Origin: Paenibacillus_S vulneris
Lineage (GTDB): Bacteria > Bacillota > Bacilli > Paenibacillales > NBRC-103111
NCBI RefSeq assembly: GCF_039543185.1
Contig: NZ_BAABJG010000021.1
Span: forward strand, 62,001-126,000
DNA length: 64,000 nucleotides
Direction: 5' to 3'
The notes below the pieces were generated by a model. The model saw only the letters and a list, made by a program, of their open reading frames with translations. It made no database searches and was not told where the DNA came from. Position 1 is the first letter of the stretch. Each line of letters begins with the position of its first letter. The position numbers and the translations under genes were made by a program. Shown piece after piece: positions 42,400-50,748 of this stretch.

Positions 42400-43656
42400 A
42401 TGAGTCAGACCGTGGCGGATCGGGTCGAGACTGCAGAGCAGCCGTTCGATCAGCAAAAGCAAGGTAAAGAGCCTTTGTGGACCCGGACCTTTATTTTACT
42501 AGCCCTGGCCAACCTGCTGCTTTTTTTCGGGTTTCAAATGCTGCTGCCTACCATTCCGGCTTACGTAACCCAGCTTGGAGGAGACAATTCGGCCGTCGGA
42601 ATGGTTATTTTTATACTAACCGTATCCGCCTTAATCATTAGGCCCTTCTCTGGAGCGGCCCTCGATATGTTTTCGGGCAGATCCATTCTCGTGATAGGTT
42701 CTGTCATCATTTTGATTGCCATTGGAAGCTACATAGCCGCCGCCAGCGTAGGTGTGATCTATTTACTGAGGGTCGTGCACGGGATCGGTTGGGGCATCTC
42801 GACTACCACCTATGGAACGATGGCTTCGAACATTATTCCGGCGTCCCGCAGGGGCGAAGGTATGGGCTATTTCGGTTTGGCCTCTACATTGGCGATGGCA
42901 CTGGGACCCATGAGCGGTATCGCCATCATCAATACTTTCAGCTTTGGCGTATTATTCACCGTTTCGTTCGGCCTCACCCTGCTATCCATTCTGGTCTCCA
43001 TGCTGGTAGGCGGGAAATCTTACTCCGCGGCAGCCGGCACGGAACCTCCCGTTAAGAAAGGAAACCAGGCTTCCCGAGGAAGCTTATGGTCCCGGCTTGT
43101 TGATAAGCAAGCCTTGTTCCCTTCCCTGCTTGTTTTGCTCCTTGCCTTAACGTACGGGGGGATCGTCAGCTTCATCACCTTGTTCGGGAAAGAGCAGGGT
43201 ATCGCCAATGTCGGATGGTTTTTCTCGGTCAATGCCATTATGCTGTTTGTCGTGCGGCCTATTTCCGGCAAAATCTTCGACACCCGAGGGCATGTCTGGG
43301 TTCTGCTCCCTGGAGCGCTGTTCAGCCTGGCCGGCCTGATTCTGCTGTCCTTTACGACAGGAACCGACAGTCTGATAGCGGCGGCCGCCTTCTACGGCAC
43401 CGGATTTGGCGCTATCCAGCCTTCGCTTCAGGCATGGATCGTCCAGCGTGCTGCTCCGGAACGGCGCGGCGCAGCCAACGCGACCTTCTTCTCTGCCTTT
43501 GACCTCGGTATCGGTCTCGGCGCTCTCCTTCTGGGACCTATCGCTGCTGCAACGAATTATGCCATGATGTACCGCGTATCCAGTTTCATGTTCGTGCTAT
43601 ATTTGATTATTTACACCGTTTATGTGGTGAGGATGAGAAAAAAAGGCGGCCTATGA
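42400..43656 (+). CDS. MFS transporter, drug-efflux-like
   Basis: About 418 residues from the ATG at 42400, set by AAAGGAGG 8 nt upstream. Twelve segments are visible, with GGDNSAVGMVIFILTVSALI after helix 1 and DMFSGRSILVIGSVI, the A-loop. RAAPERRGAANATFFSAFDL is a C-terminal helix-7/8 type block common in the YfkF/YttB-like efflux group. The stop lies inside a terminator hairpin. Substrate unknown; no adjacent regulator. Confidence 0.87.
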   Translation: MSQTVADRVETAEQPFDQQKQGKEPLWTRTFILLALANLLLFFGFQMLLPTIPAYVTQLGGDNSAVGMVIFILTVSALIIRPFSGAALDMFSGRSILVIGSVIILIAIGSYIAAASVGVIYLLRVVHGIGWGISTTTYGTMASNIIPASRRGEGMGYFGLASTLAMALGPMSGIAIINTFSFGVLFTVSFGLTLLSILVSMLVGGKSYSAAAGTEPPVKKGNQASRGSLWSRLVDKQALFPSLLVLLLALTYGGIVSFITLFGKEQGIANVGWFFSVNAIMLFVVRPISGKIFDTRGHVWVLLPGALFSLAGLILLSFTTGTDSLIAAAAFYGTGFGAIQPSLQAWIVQRAAPERRGAANATFFSAFDLGIGLGALLLGPIAAATNYAMMYRVSSFMFVLYLIIYTVYVVRMRKKGGL

Positions 43657-43672
43657 GGCAGCCTTTTTGTTT
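43638..43672 (+). terminator. Terminator overlapping the MFS stop
   Basis: AAAAGGCGGCC and GGCAGCCTTTT pair around TATGA, followed by TTTTTGTTT; the stop codon lies in the loop. Confidence 0.85.
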
Positions 43673-43869
43673 GTTGAGAAACTCGAGAAAACTGAAAATG
43701 GCCATTATATTGCGATGGGATATGCCCCTCCAGCCGCTGTTGAAACCCATGAAATGTGATTATAATTAGCGGTATTTTCATGGGTTTCAAAGGCGGACGT
43801 AAACTCCTCCGAGGCATACCCCATCTCCATATTAGCCCTTTTCGCACTAAACTAAGTTTCTCAACAAAC
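43669..43869 (-). repeat. Structured intergenic repeat, copy B (full length, with terminal inverted repeats)
   Basis: Its ends are a perfect 15-bp inverted repeat: GTTTGTTGAGAAACT at 43669-43683 and its complement at 43855-43869. Inside is a second perfect 15-bp inverted repeat (TTGAAACCCATGAAA at 43740-43754 and its complement at 43776-43790) around a 21-nt loop with CCGCTAATTATAATC on the minus strand. Read on the minus strand the blocks TTGTTGAGAAACT, GGGGTATGCCT, CGCCTTTG, CAACAGCGGCTGGAGGGG and CATTTTCAG follow the same order as in copies A and C. It contains no coding frame. Confidence 0.82.
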
Positions 43870-43873
43870 GAAT

Positions 43874-43909
43874 ACAAAAAATGGCGGCTATCACGGCCGC
43901 CTTTTTGTA
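43874..43909 (-). terminator. Terminator of the HisG-like gene
   Basis: On the minus strand GGCGGCC and GGCTGCC-like arms (AAAAAGGCGGCC ... GCCGCCATTTTTT) pair, and T runs follow on both sides. Confidence 0.82.
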
Positions 43910-43917
43910 TTGTATGG

Positions 43918-44508
43918 TTAAATAGCGCGCTGTAAGCAGGAACAAAAATCATCGATAGTACGCTGCTTGAGACAATAGCTGCTCCGGTTGGCAATAAGAC
44001 GGTCCGTCGAAGCGGCTATTGTATCGACTATCGTCCTTCCTGGGGAAAGGGCGTAATCCTGATCCGCCGCGACCACGGCATCAGACGCAGCCAACGAATC
44101 CAGGATAGCGGGTATGGTCCTGACATGCTTTCCTTTGTCCCGAAAATACCTCGAAGTGATCCTCGGATATTTCGTTGCAATCGTCAAGTCCGGGCGGCTC
44201 AGCATCCCGGATTCGCCGAATAGAAACAAATCCACCCGGTCCGTACCAAGGTCCAGCAATTCGACGAGCTCTTTGGGCTGCTCCCATAAAATATGCTTTC
44301 CGGTGATCCCCAAATCGGCCGCTCCAAGTTCAACGAGCATAGGAATATCAATCTGCTTCACGATAATCCATTCCATCGCCTGAGAAGAAAGCAAATAGGC
44401 TCTTGTGTTCAAAATATTTGGTGGAATCGGAATCCTAGCTTTTTCTAAAAATGAAACGACGGTCTCCAGGTTATCTTTGGGCAAGGCAACTCTCAGCTGC
44501 ATTGTCAT
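43918..44508 (-). CDS. Divergent HisG-like (ATP phosphoribosyltransferase) paralogue
   Basis: A 196-residue protein of the short HisG type. ELGAADLGITGKHILWEQ and IATKYPRITSRYFRDKG are clear HisG blocks, but others are altered: the N-terminal PKGR is PKDN, and the PRPP loop region reads ALSPGRTIVDTI in place of the usual STGRT followed by a GL(V)E segment. The tail is short. Length fits HisG subunits that need HisZ, but no hisZ or his operon is here. GGAGG precedes the ATG. It may have lost catalysis or changed substrate. It is bracketed by copies B and C of the intergenic repeat in opposite orientation. Confidence 0.82.
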   Translation of the reverse strand: MTMQLRVALPKDNLETVVSFLEKARIPIPPNILNTRAYLLSSQAMEWIIVKQIDIPMLVELGAADLGITGKHILWEQPKELVELLDLGTDRVDLFLFGESGMLSRPDLTIATKYPRITSRYFRDKGKHVRTIPAILDSLAASDAVVAADQDYALSPGRTIVDTIAASTDRLIANRSSYCLKQRTIDDFCSCLQRAI

Positions 44509-44582
44509 AAGGTACCTCCTTTGTAATCATGCAAAAAAATAAATTAACTACCATATTATCCATAATTACCCTCATAGTAAAG

Positions 44583-44608
44583 AAAAAAGGACGCCTCATG
44601 GCGTCCCG
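44583..44608 (-). terminator. Terminator downstream of the beta-helix gene
   Basis: GGACGCC-TCAT-GGCGTCC is a perfect hairpin followed on the minus strand by TTTTTT. It lies 225 bp past the beta-helix stop, with repeat copy C between stop and terminator. Confidence 0.85.
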
Positions 44609-44806
44609 GGTTGTTAAAAAAACTCTATCTAATGGAAAAATGCGAAAGGTGATAGTTGGGGTATTTCCTGCAGGAGCGTAAGCGTTCGCCTTTGTTCTCA
44701 GGAAATCACCGCTATGACGCGAATATAATCAAAATTTCCAGAGAACAACAACCGGAAGGAGATGCCCCACCGGGGTACCATAGCAGATTTTCAGGGTTTT
44801 CAACCG
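44607..44806 (+). repeat. Structured intergenic repeat, copy C
   Basis: The ends CGGGTTGTTAAAAAAACTC and GGGTTTTCAACCG pair imperfectly. The core inverted repeat is TTGTTCTCAGGAAAT (44692-44706) with 44734-44748, 14 of 15 paired, around CACCGCTATGACGCG and TATAATC. ACCGGAAGGAG and CCCCACCGGGGTACC follow. It is closely related to copy A over its last 115 bp, and shares the 5' blocks GTTG, GGGGTAT, CCT, GGAG and CGCCTTTG with copy B. Confidence 0.82.
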
Positions 44807-44831
44807 ATTCGGTTGCCATATGGCGTCTGCA

Positions 44832-47800
44832 TTAATGAATCACTCGAATCGTGTCGCTCCCTGCAAAGCTTTTCCCGTCGAGCAGGCTTCCACTGACCGT
44901 TAGGGTTACATTCCCTTCGGCTGTTCCCAAAGCCGCGATCACCTGCTGCCTGTCAAATTTGACTGTCAGGCTTGAGCCCGTTCCTCCCGCCCCCTGCGGA
45001 ATGGCTTGCGCGGGAATGACCTTGCCGTTCACCGTCAATCGGATCGAGCCTGTATCCAGCTGGGAAGCTGCGTATCCCTGGGGCAGAGCGATGCCGGCCG
45101 TCATCGAGTTCGCCCCGCCCTGGCTTTTGAGGTTCAGTGTCTTAGGGGTGATAGTGACGGCAGCATCAATAACTACCTGGAGGCTAACTGTCTGTTCCGT
45201 TATGTTGCCTGCTTTGTCGGATGCGGTGACGGTTAGCGTGTTGGCTCCCGCTAAATCAGCCAGCCTCACGGCTTGACCGTTCACCACCGGACTGCCGTTC
45301 AATAGAGCCTTTATGCTGTCTACGCCCGATAAATCGTCATAGACGGAATAAGCTACTGTCATCGTCTGGGACGTCGTGTAGGACGGAGCTGCCTTAATAT
45401 CGATCATCGGCTTCACCGTATCGATATGGATGCCGTAGACGGCCGCCGTCGCCGTATTTCCCGCTTTATCCACCGCTGTCCCGGTTGCCGTCTGGTCTCT
45501 CCCATCGTTGGAAAGCACGATATCCGGAGTTACGCTGGCAACGCCCGAACCGCTATCGACAGCGGTAAAATGCACCGTTACCGGCGTACGGTACCAGCCG
45601 TTAAGATTAGGCTGCGGCGCAGCTTCACCGGTAATCACCGGGGGCACCGTATCTACTACCGTCACCTTTTGAGTTGCAGTCCGGGTACGTCCCTCGGCAT
45701 CCTTGGCGGTCCAGGTAACCACCGTCGTTCCGAGCGGAAAATCACTCGGAGCATCATTGGTGACAACGACTCCTTCCGTCGATGTCGCTGTCCCGATGTC
45801 TACCTTAGTCCGTTCTCCCACGGCCTCCACAGTCAGATCACCGGGTACGGTAAGCTCAATTGGGTTGACCGGCGGCACATAATAGACTTCCACCTCGTTG
45901 ATCGTCGGCTCCTTGCTGGCGCCGGACTCCAGCTTGGTCGAGTACATCAGAAGACGCAAATATTGCGTTGTGACCGGATCGAAATCGATCGTCTTGCTGG
46001 TTCCAATGGAGCTTCCTTCCGTTCCTGGAATGTCGATGTAGTTTTCGCCGTCCTCCGAATATTGCAGGACATAATGGTTCACCCTCTGGTAAGAACTCTC
46101 CCGTACAATCACCTGATTGAACGTAATGCTGTCACCAAAATCAACCGTCAAGTGCTGATTCGCGGTTTTTCCTTTCTCCGCAGACCAACGGGATGCAGGA
46201 TTGCCGTCAAATGCTTTGGCCGCGCTGTAATCATTGCTCCATTGCGATGAAGCCGAATACGTTTTGTTCAGTGTATAGCTCTCTTGAACGACGCTTAATG
46301 CCAGAACCGCCTCAGTGCCCGAGCTAAATGTGAACCGAAGGTTGTATTGGCCCAGAGCCAGCTTCATGAGGTACGAGCTCTTGAAGGTCACAGAGGTTCC
46401 GTTATTGATGTAATCCGTTCCTTCCTTCAGCACCTGGCTGCCATCGTTAATGGAAAGAAGCGTATTGCCGTTCAGACTCATACCGATGGTGCTGTCGCCT
46501 GAATTTTGCGCATATTTCAAGGAGGATGAGCTAAGCTGCGCGCTTGCAGGAGGCAGTACATTGACGTTCAAGAAAGCATCGTTCCCTGCGCTGAAGGAGA
46601 AGGTCAGAGCATGATAGCCTTGCGCCAGCGAAGCCAGATACGACTTGTTCAACCGAACGGACGACCCTTCCGTCACATAATCCGTTCCTTCCCTTAGGCG
46701 GAGGCCGGTTTCATCTTTTATGCCTTCAAACGAATTACCGTTCAAGCTCATCTGAACCTTAACATCGTCTCCATTCTGCGGATAATCCACCGATTTTACG
46801 GATAAGCCCGACTGGGACGGCGGAAGTCCTGCTGCCTTAACCCCCATCTCATGGAACGGAATGGATTTAAATTCCGGAATGCTGGAGAAGATCACGGAAT
46901 CATTCCTTAACTGGAAGTTTCCATTTGCCGCATCTTCAAAGCCTATGTCATCCTTGTTGGCAAAGGACAGATTGTTCTCGAAAGTGCCAAGCTTCATATT
47001 CTGGCTGTCTCCGGTAATAGGTCCGCTGTTGACAAACGCATTGTTGCGGACAACATTCCGTTTTGGCAGCAGGGGATCGTCGTTCAAAATATTGGGAAGC
47101 GTCGGGTAGCGCTGTGCCCAAATATCGCTCTGATAAGGAACCTGATCGAATTTGCTCATCAACGATTCATAATTTTTTTCACCGGGCTTATATCCGCGTG
47201 TCATGAAGGCGATCGAAGAGCCGGTATCGATGACCAGATTGTTCTCGACGACATTTTCCCGGCCGTTGGCCAGCTTGAACGCCTGCTTGCCGATCTTGTA
47301 GAACACGTTGCCCCTCATTTCCACGCCGCTCATGTAATCGTCCAAATAAATTGCTGCTGTCGATACACGCAAATCGCTGGCAATAATGTCGTGGAAATAG
47401 TTGTTATTAATGACATTGCCGCGCCATACGAAGCTTCTGCCCGAATAAATCGCCGAAGCATCCGCCGTTTCCTTGACCACATCGTAGATTTCGTTGTACT
47501 CCATCACATGGTCGTTTCCTCTGAACTGGATGGCGAGATGCGGCGCATTATGCATTTTGTTATGCGTGGCGCGGTTACCTACTCCATTCAGCTCAACGGC
47601 GGAGGTGTAAGTCAGCTTGATTCTGGCATAGTTGTAAATATCGTTATTATCCGCGTAGTTCCCTGCAGGAGTCAGCGTCGTAAAATCGCCGCCGTTCAAC
47701 AGAACGCCCCCGTTTCCCATGCTGTAAATGCTTGAGCCGTATACTCCGTTGTTCCGTCCCCCGTTGATTTTGACCGCATAGCCGCCCATCTTGCTGATTT

Positions 47801-48878
47801 CGCAATATTGGATCCGGTTATTTTCTCCGCCCGTAATATCGATGGCGTTGCCCCTATGAACCTCCATCGCGAGATGGCTGAATATGACATTAGATGTATT
47901 GTTCATCGTAATCAAATTTTTATTGAATAAAGACAATTGAATTTTACTTTCCTGAAGCGGAGCCGGCGGATAGAGATACAGCATGCCTGTATTACGGTCT
48001 ACATACCATTCGCCCGGGGCGTCCAGCTCCTCCAGAATATTGTAGAAATAAAAGCGCTGCCCGGCTTTCATCGCATAGCTGGTGCCCTTGTAGGTTTCGA
48101 TAGTAGTACGCTCCTGGTCAATGGACTTGATCTGAAGATCGTTGGTTGCCCAATCGTTCCCCCAGTAACCCAGCATCCATGTGTAATCGATGCTCTGCCA
48201 TTTATGCAGCCCGCTGTCCTTATAGGTAAAGGTATATCCTGTTCCTGCCGCACTGTCCGGGGTCTTCACTACCTGATCCACCGTCGTAAAGCCGCTGTTC
48301 GGCCATCGTGCGAGCGTCATAACGTTTCCATTGATAAACAGCTCCGGCGGAACGTTGCTGGTGCTGCCAAGCACGCCGTAGTCGGTAATGCCCAGCGCCT
48401 TAAGGTCCAGCTGCATGACTTTGCTGCCGGCTTCCTTGGGAAGCCTCCCCAGAATAGACGGGTCAGAGACGGGGCGGAACATGGAAGCATCGATCGTATC
48501 CCCGCCGGAAATAGTGACCTTCTCCCCCTGATACGCTTCGTAGGTAATAGGGGAATCCAGCGTTCCGGAGTCCCTCTCATCCAATTGAAACGTATCGGTG
48601 AACCGATACTCCCCGCCCCGGATGGTCACTTTGACTCCTCCTGGAGGAAGGGCCCCGGCACTTTTCATCTCGCGAATCGCGTCGCGGGCTTTTTCCAGCG
48701 TAGCGAAAGGGCGGCTCATCGTGCCCTCGAAGGTGTCGCTGCCGTTTTTGGCAACGTAGAGCTGCGTCGGCGCTTGATCCTGAGCGTGCACCATCTGCTC
48801 GTTCTCCACTACAGGCATGCCGCTGCCCAAAGCAACGCATAAAGCTACCAGCGTCCTGAACCCGGTCTTCATCCTCAT
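44832..48878 (-). CDS. Large secreted right-handed beta-helix protein with X2, discoidin, HYR and Ig-like modules
   Basis: A 1348-residue secreted protein. A signal peptide covers about residues 1-32. Residues about 38-690 form a right-handed parallel beta-helix (YVAKNGSDTFEGT...RPFATLEKARDAI; NNRIQYCEISKMGGYAVKI; later Asn-rich turns), a fold of polysaccharide lyases and glycosidases. Two X2-like Ig modules (MSLNGNSFEGI; MSLNGNTLLSI, each followed by REGTDYV- or KEGTDYI-type loops) span about 693-865. An F5/8 discoidin domain (FDGNPASRWSAEKG; FDPVTTQYLRLLMYS) spans about 869-1000, a HYR domain about 1009-1082 and Ig-like modules beyond. An AraC regulator is 155 bp upstream on the same strand, so it is probably an inducible enzyme acting on a plant or mucosal glycan. 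Confidence 0.85.
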   Translation of the reverse strand: MRMKTGFRTLVALCVALGSGMPVVENEQMVHAQDQAPTQLYVAKNGSDTFEGTMSRPFATLEKARDAIREMKSAGALPPGGVKVTIRGGEYRFTDTFQLDERDSGTLDSPITYEAYQGEKVTISGGDTIDASMFRPVSDPSILGRLPKEAGSKVMQLDLKALGITDYGVLGSTSNVPPELFINGNVMTLARWPNSGFTTVDQVVKTPDSAAGTGYTFTYKDSGLHKWQSIDYTWMLGYWGNDWATNDLQIKSIDQERTTIETYKGTSYAMKAGQRFYFYNILEELDAPGEWYVDRNTGMLYLYPPAPLQESKIQLSLFNKNLITMNNTSNVIFSHLAMEVHRGNAIDITGGENNRIQYCEISKMGGYAVKINGGRNNGVYGSSIYSMGNGGVLLNGGDFTTLTPAGNYADNNDIYNYARIKLTYTSAVELNGVGNRATHNKMHNAPHLAIQFRGNDHVMEYNEIYDVVKETADASAIYSGRSFVWRGNVINNNYFHDIIASDLRVSTAAIYLDDYMSGVEMRGNVFYKIGKQAFKLANGRENVVENNLVIDTGSSIAFMTRGYKPGEKNYESLMSKFDQVPYQSDIWAQRYPTLPNILNDDPLLPKRNVVRNNAFVNSGPITGDSQNMKLGTFENNLSFANKDDIGFEDAANGNFQLRNDSVIFSSIPEFKSIPFHEMGVKAAGLPPSQSGLSVKSVDYPQNGDDVKVQMSLNGNSFEGIKDETGLRLREGTDYVTEGSSVRLNKSYLASLAQGYHALTFSFSAGNDAFLNVNVLPPASAQLSSSSLKYAQNSGDSTIGMSLNGNTLLSINDGSQVLKEGTDYINNGTSVTFKSSYLMKLALGQYNLRFTFSSGTEAVLALSVVQESYTLNKTYSASSQWSNDYSAAKAFDGNPASRWSAEKGKTANQHLTVDFGDSITFNQVIVRESSYQRVNHYVLQYSEDGENYIDIPGTEGSSIGTSKTIDFDPVTTQYLRLLMYSTKLESGASKEPTINEVEVYYVPPVNPIELTVPGDLTVEAVGERTKVDIGTATSTEGVVVTNDAPSDFPLGTTVVTWTAKDAEGRTRTATQKVTVVDTVPPVITGEAAPQPNLNGWYRTPVTVHFTAVDSGSGVASVTPDIVLSNDGRDQTATGTAVDKAGNTATAAVYGIHIDTVKPMIDIKAAPSYTTSQTMTVAYSVYDDLSGVDSIKALLNGSPVVNGQAVRLADLAGANTLTVTASDKAGNITEQTVSLQVVIDAAVTITPKTLNLKSQGGANSMTAGIALPQGYAASQLDTGSIRLTVNGKVIPAQAIPQGAGGTGSSLTVKFDRQQVIAALGTAEGNVTLTVSGSLLDGKSFAGSDTIRVIH

Positions 48879-49033
48879 TATCTCCCACCTCGCTGTAGAA
48901 TGTATGTGCCTGTATTAGGCTCACATTCTCATAATACAGCGCTTTCAAGATCTGCCGTAAGCGATCAGCCTAACCTGTTTTGTTGTAAAATTAACTTCTT
49001 GGGGACAAGCACGGTTCATCCTAATGAACCCTG

Positions 49034-49867
49034 CTAGCGGCCAGGGAACAAATTGCGATATTCCGAAGGAGAGGCGCCTGCCCCTTTCCTGAATGCCGCA
49101 GAAAAATAGGACACATCCTTGAACCCGGTTCGGCGAGCGACTTCCCCAACCGTAAGATCCGTAGAGCTGAGCAGCTGCTTCGCCTTTTCCATTCTCCTTT
49201 CATGAATGTACCGCATAGGCGGCATCCCGAGATGCCTTTTGAATACACGGATAAAGTAATTCGGATGAAAATGGGCGTTCTGTGCGAGCTCCTCGATCGT
49301 CAGCTCCCTGGATAAATGATCGTCGATATAATGGATCGTATCCGTCAGTTTTCGCAAGGAATCATTGACGGCCTCCCGCCCATGGTCCGTAACCGCATGA
49401 TCGATAAAATAAGAAATTATCGCGAAGAGAGCAGACTGGATTTTCAGCGAGGTAGTCGGGCCTTCATCTCTGCGATGCTCTTCCAGCTCCTGAAACCAGT
49501 ACTGTAGCTCACGGCCTTCATCTGCTTTCACCACGTTGGTCAAACCGAACAACTGAAAGAGCCGGTTGAAATTCAAATTCGTTTTGAAATGACACCAATG
49601 CATGGTATAGGGAGTTCCGCCCGTGACAGAATAAGATTGCTCCACCCCGCCTGGTATAAACACCAGGTCCCCCGGCTCCGGACGGAGCTGCTCCTTGCCG
49701 ATTTGAAGCCATCCTTCCCCGCCCTTAATCAGGTAAATTTTGTTATAAGAAGGAGTGAAGCGATGCCTGATCCAATCCGGAGAGCATACGGAAAGCTTCG
49801 CAAAAAGCAGTTGAACCCGCAATTGCGACAGCTGGTGATTCAGCAACTGCTTCTTTGCGTCATCCAA
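49034..49867 (-). CDS. AraC-family transcriptional regulator
   Basis: A 277-residue regulator. The N-terminal cupin-like sensing domain (about 1-140) has KGGEGWLQIGKEQLRPEPGD. The C-terminal ~100 residues hold the two helix-turn-helix units: LTIEELAQNAHFHPNYFIRV and TVGEVARRTGFKDVSYFSAA, then the family end block FRKGAGASPSEYRN. It starts with a TTG behind AGGAGGAGGGG. It lies 155 bp upstream of the large beta-helix gene, same strand, and is its likely activator; the sensed sugar is unknown. Confidence 0.92.
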   Translation of the reverse strand: MDDAKKQLLNHQLSQLRVQLLFAKLSVCSPDWIRHRFTPSYNKIYLIKGGEGWLQIGKEQLRPEPGDLVFIPGGVEQSYSVTGGTPYTMHWCHFKTNLNFNRLFQLFGLTNVVKADEGRELQYWFQELEEHRRDEGPTTSLKIQSALFAIISYFIDHAVTDHGREAVNDSLRKLTDTIHYIDDHLSRELTIEELAQNAHFHPNYFIRVFKRHLGMPPMRYIHERRMEKAKQLLSSTDLTVGEVARRTGFKDVSYFSAAFRKGAGASPSEYRNLFPGR

Positions 49868-50075
49868 AAAGCCCCTCCTCCTTTCGTGGAACTTCTATTC
49901 CTAACCCGATCGTTACATTCATAATTCTATTCGCGAGAGGGAAACCCTTTCGGTCCAGGAAGACAATCCTCCTAATGAAAATGACCCCACAAAGAGCGGG
50001 GCCGGAAAAATGGTATAGTATGAGAAACCCTATCGAGCCCTATCAAAGACATTCGACCGTGTTTACTCTTCGTTC

Positions 50076-50567
50076 TTAAATAACATAATCAAGAACCTGC
50101 TCGTATTGGTAATATACCTTTGTATTTTTCATCGCAGGAGTATAAGCATGGAGAGTAACAACTCTTTGCTTGCCGTAATTGCACATTTGATGAATTTGGC
50201 CCTTCGGGGCAAACATAAATTGGTTAGGTCGAAGCACGGACTCGCCGCATTCATGGGCGTAGCCCTCTTTATCCAGCCAAAACTGCTTGTTGGTCAGCTC
50301 CCCTTCGAGCACATAGGCACATCCTATGGATTCTCCATGGTCGTGGATATAAGTTTCATGCCCTGCAGGCAAATGAATCAGGATGACCTCCACATGCTCG
50401 GATTGGAACAAGATCCTCCGGCCATAGGGCAAATGCGACGGCTCCGTCACATACATAGCTGCCTCCTCCGGATTCAAATTCAATCGCTCCACGGCTCTTC
50501 TCAAATCGTGGCCGGACGGAGCCGCCAAATGCCGAAACACTTGCTCGATGGATTCAAGTAGTTTCAT
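50076..50567 (-). CDS. Cysteine dioxygenase-type cupin protein
   Basis: About 163 residues from the ATG at 50567, with GGAGGG 7 nt upstream. A type I cysteine dioxygenase core is visible: HLPAGHETYIHDHGESIGCA contains the first two His metal ligands in HDHGES context, followed by VLEGELTNKQF, and the third His in KGQIHQMCN. The usual cross-linked Cys/Tyr pair can be checked only by alignment: Cys sits in SIGCAYV and Tyr in LHAYTP. It would oxidise cysteine or a 3-mercaptopropionate-like thiol. It is divergent from the ger operon. Confidence 0.87.
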   Translation of the reverse strand: MKLLESIEQVFRHLAAPSGHDLRRAVERLNLNPEEAAMYVTEPSHLPYGRRILFQSEHVEVILIHLPAGHETYIHDHGESIGCAYVLEGELTNKQFWLDKEGYAHECGESVLRPNQFMFAPKGQIHQMCNYGKQRVVTLHAYTPAMKNTKVYYQYEQVLDYVI

Positions 50568-50748
50568 GCTGTTACCCTCCATTAATCAACTTTTCTTTAA
50601 TATTGTATAAGTAAATCTTATAATGTGTGCCGATTTTATACTTGTATTCCGCTTCTGCCCGGTTCGTGCTTTTCCTAATTGGCAGCAGCACAAATAATTG
50701 AATTATTGAACAGCCTTTTGGGGAAAATACCTCTCGAGGTGGGGAAAT

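Noticed and set aside
50583..50748. A sigma-G promoter for the ger operon
   Set aside because: AT-rich with TATAAT-like words but no pair that I could match to the sigma-G consensus with proper spacing.
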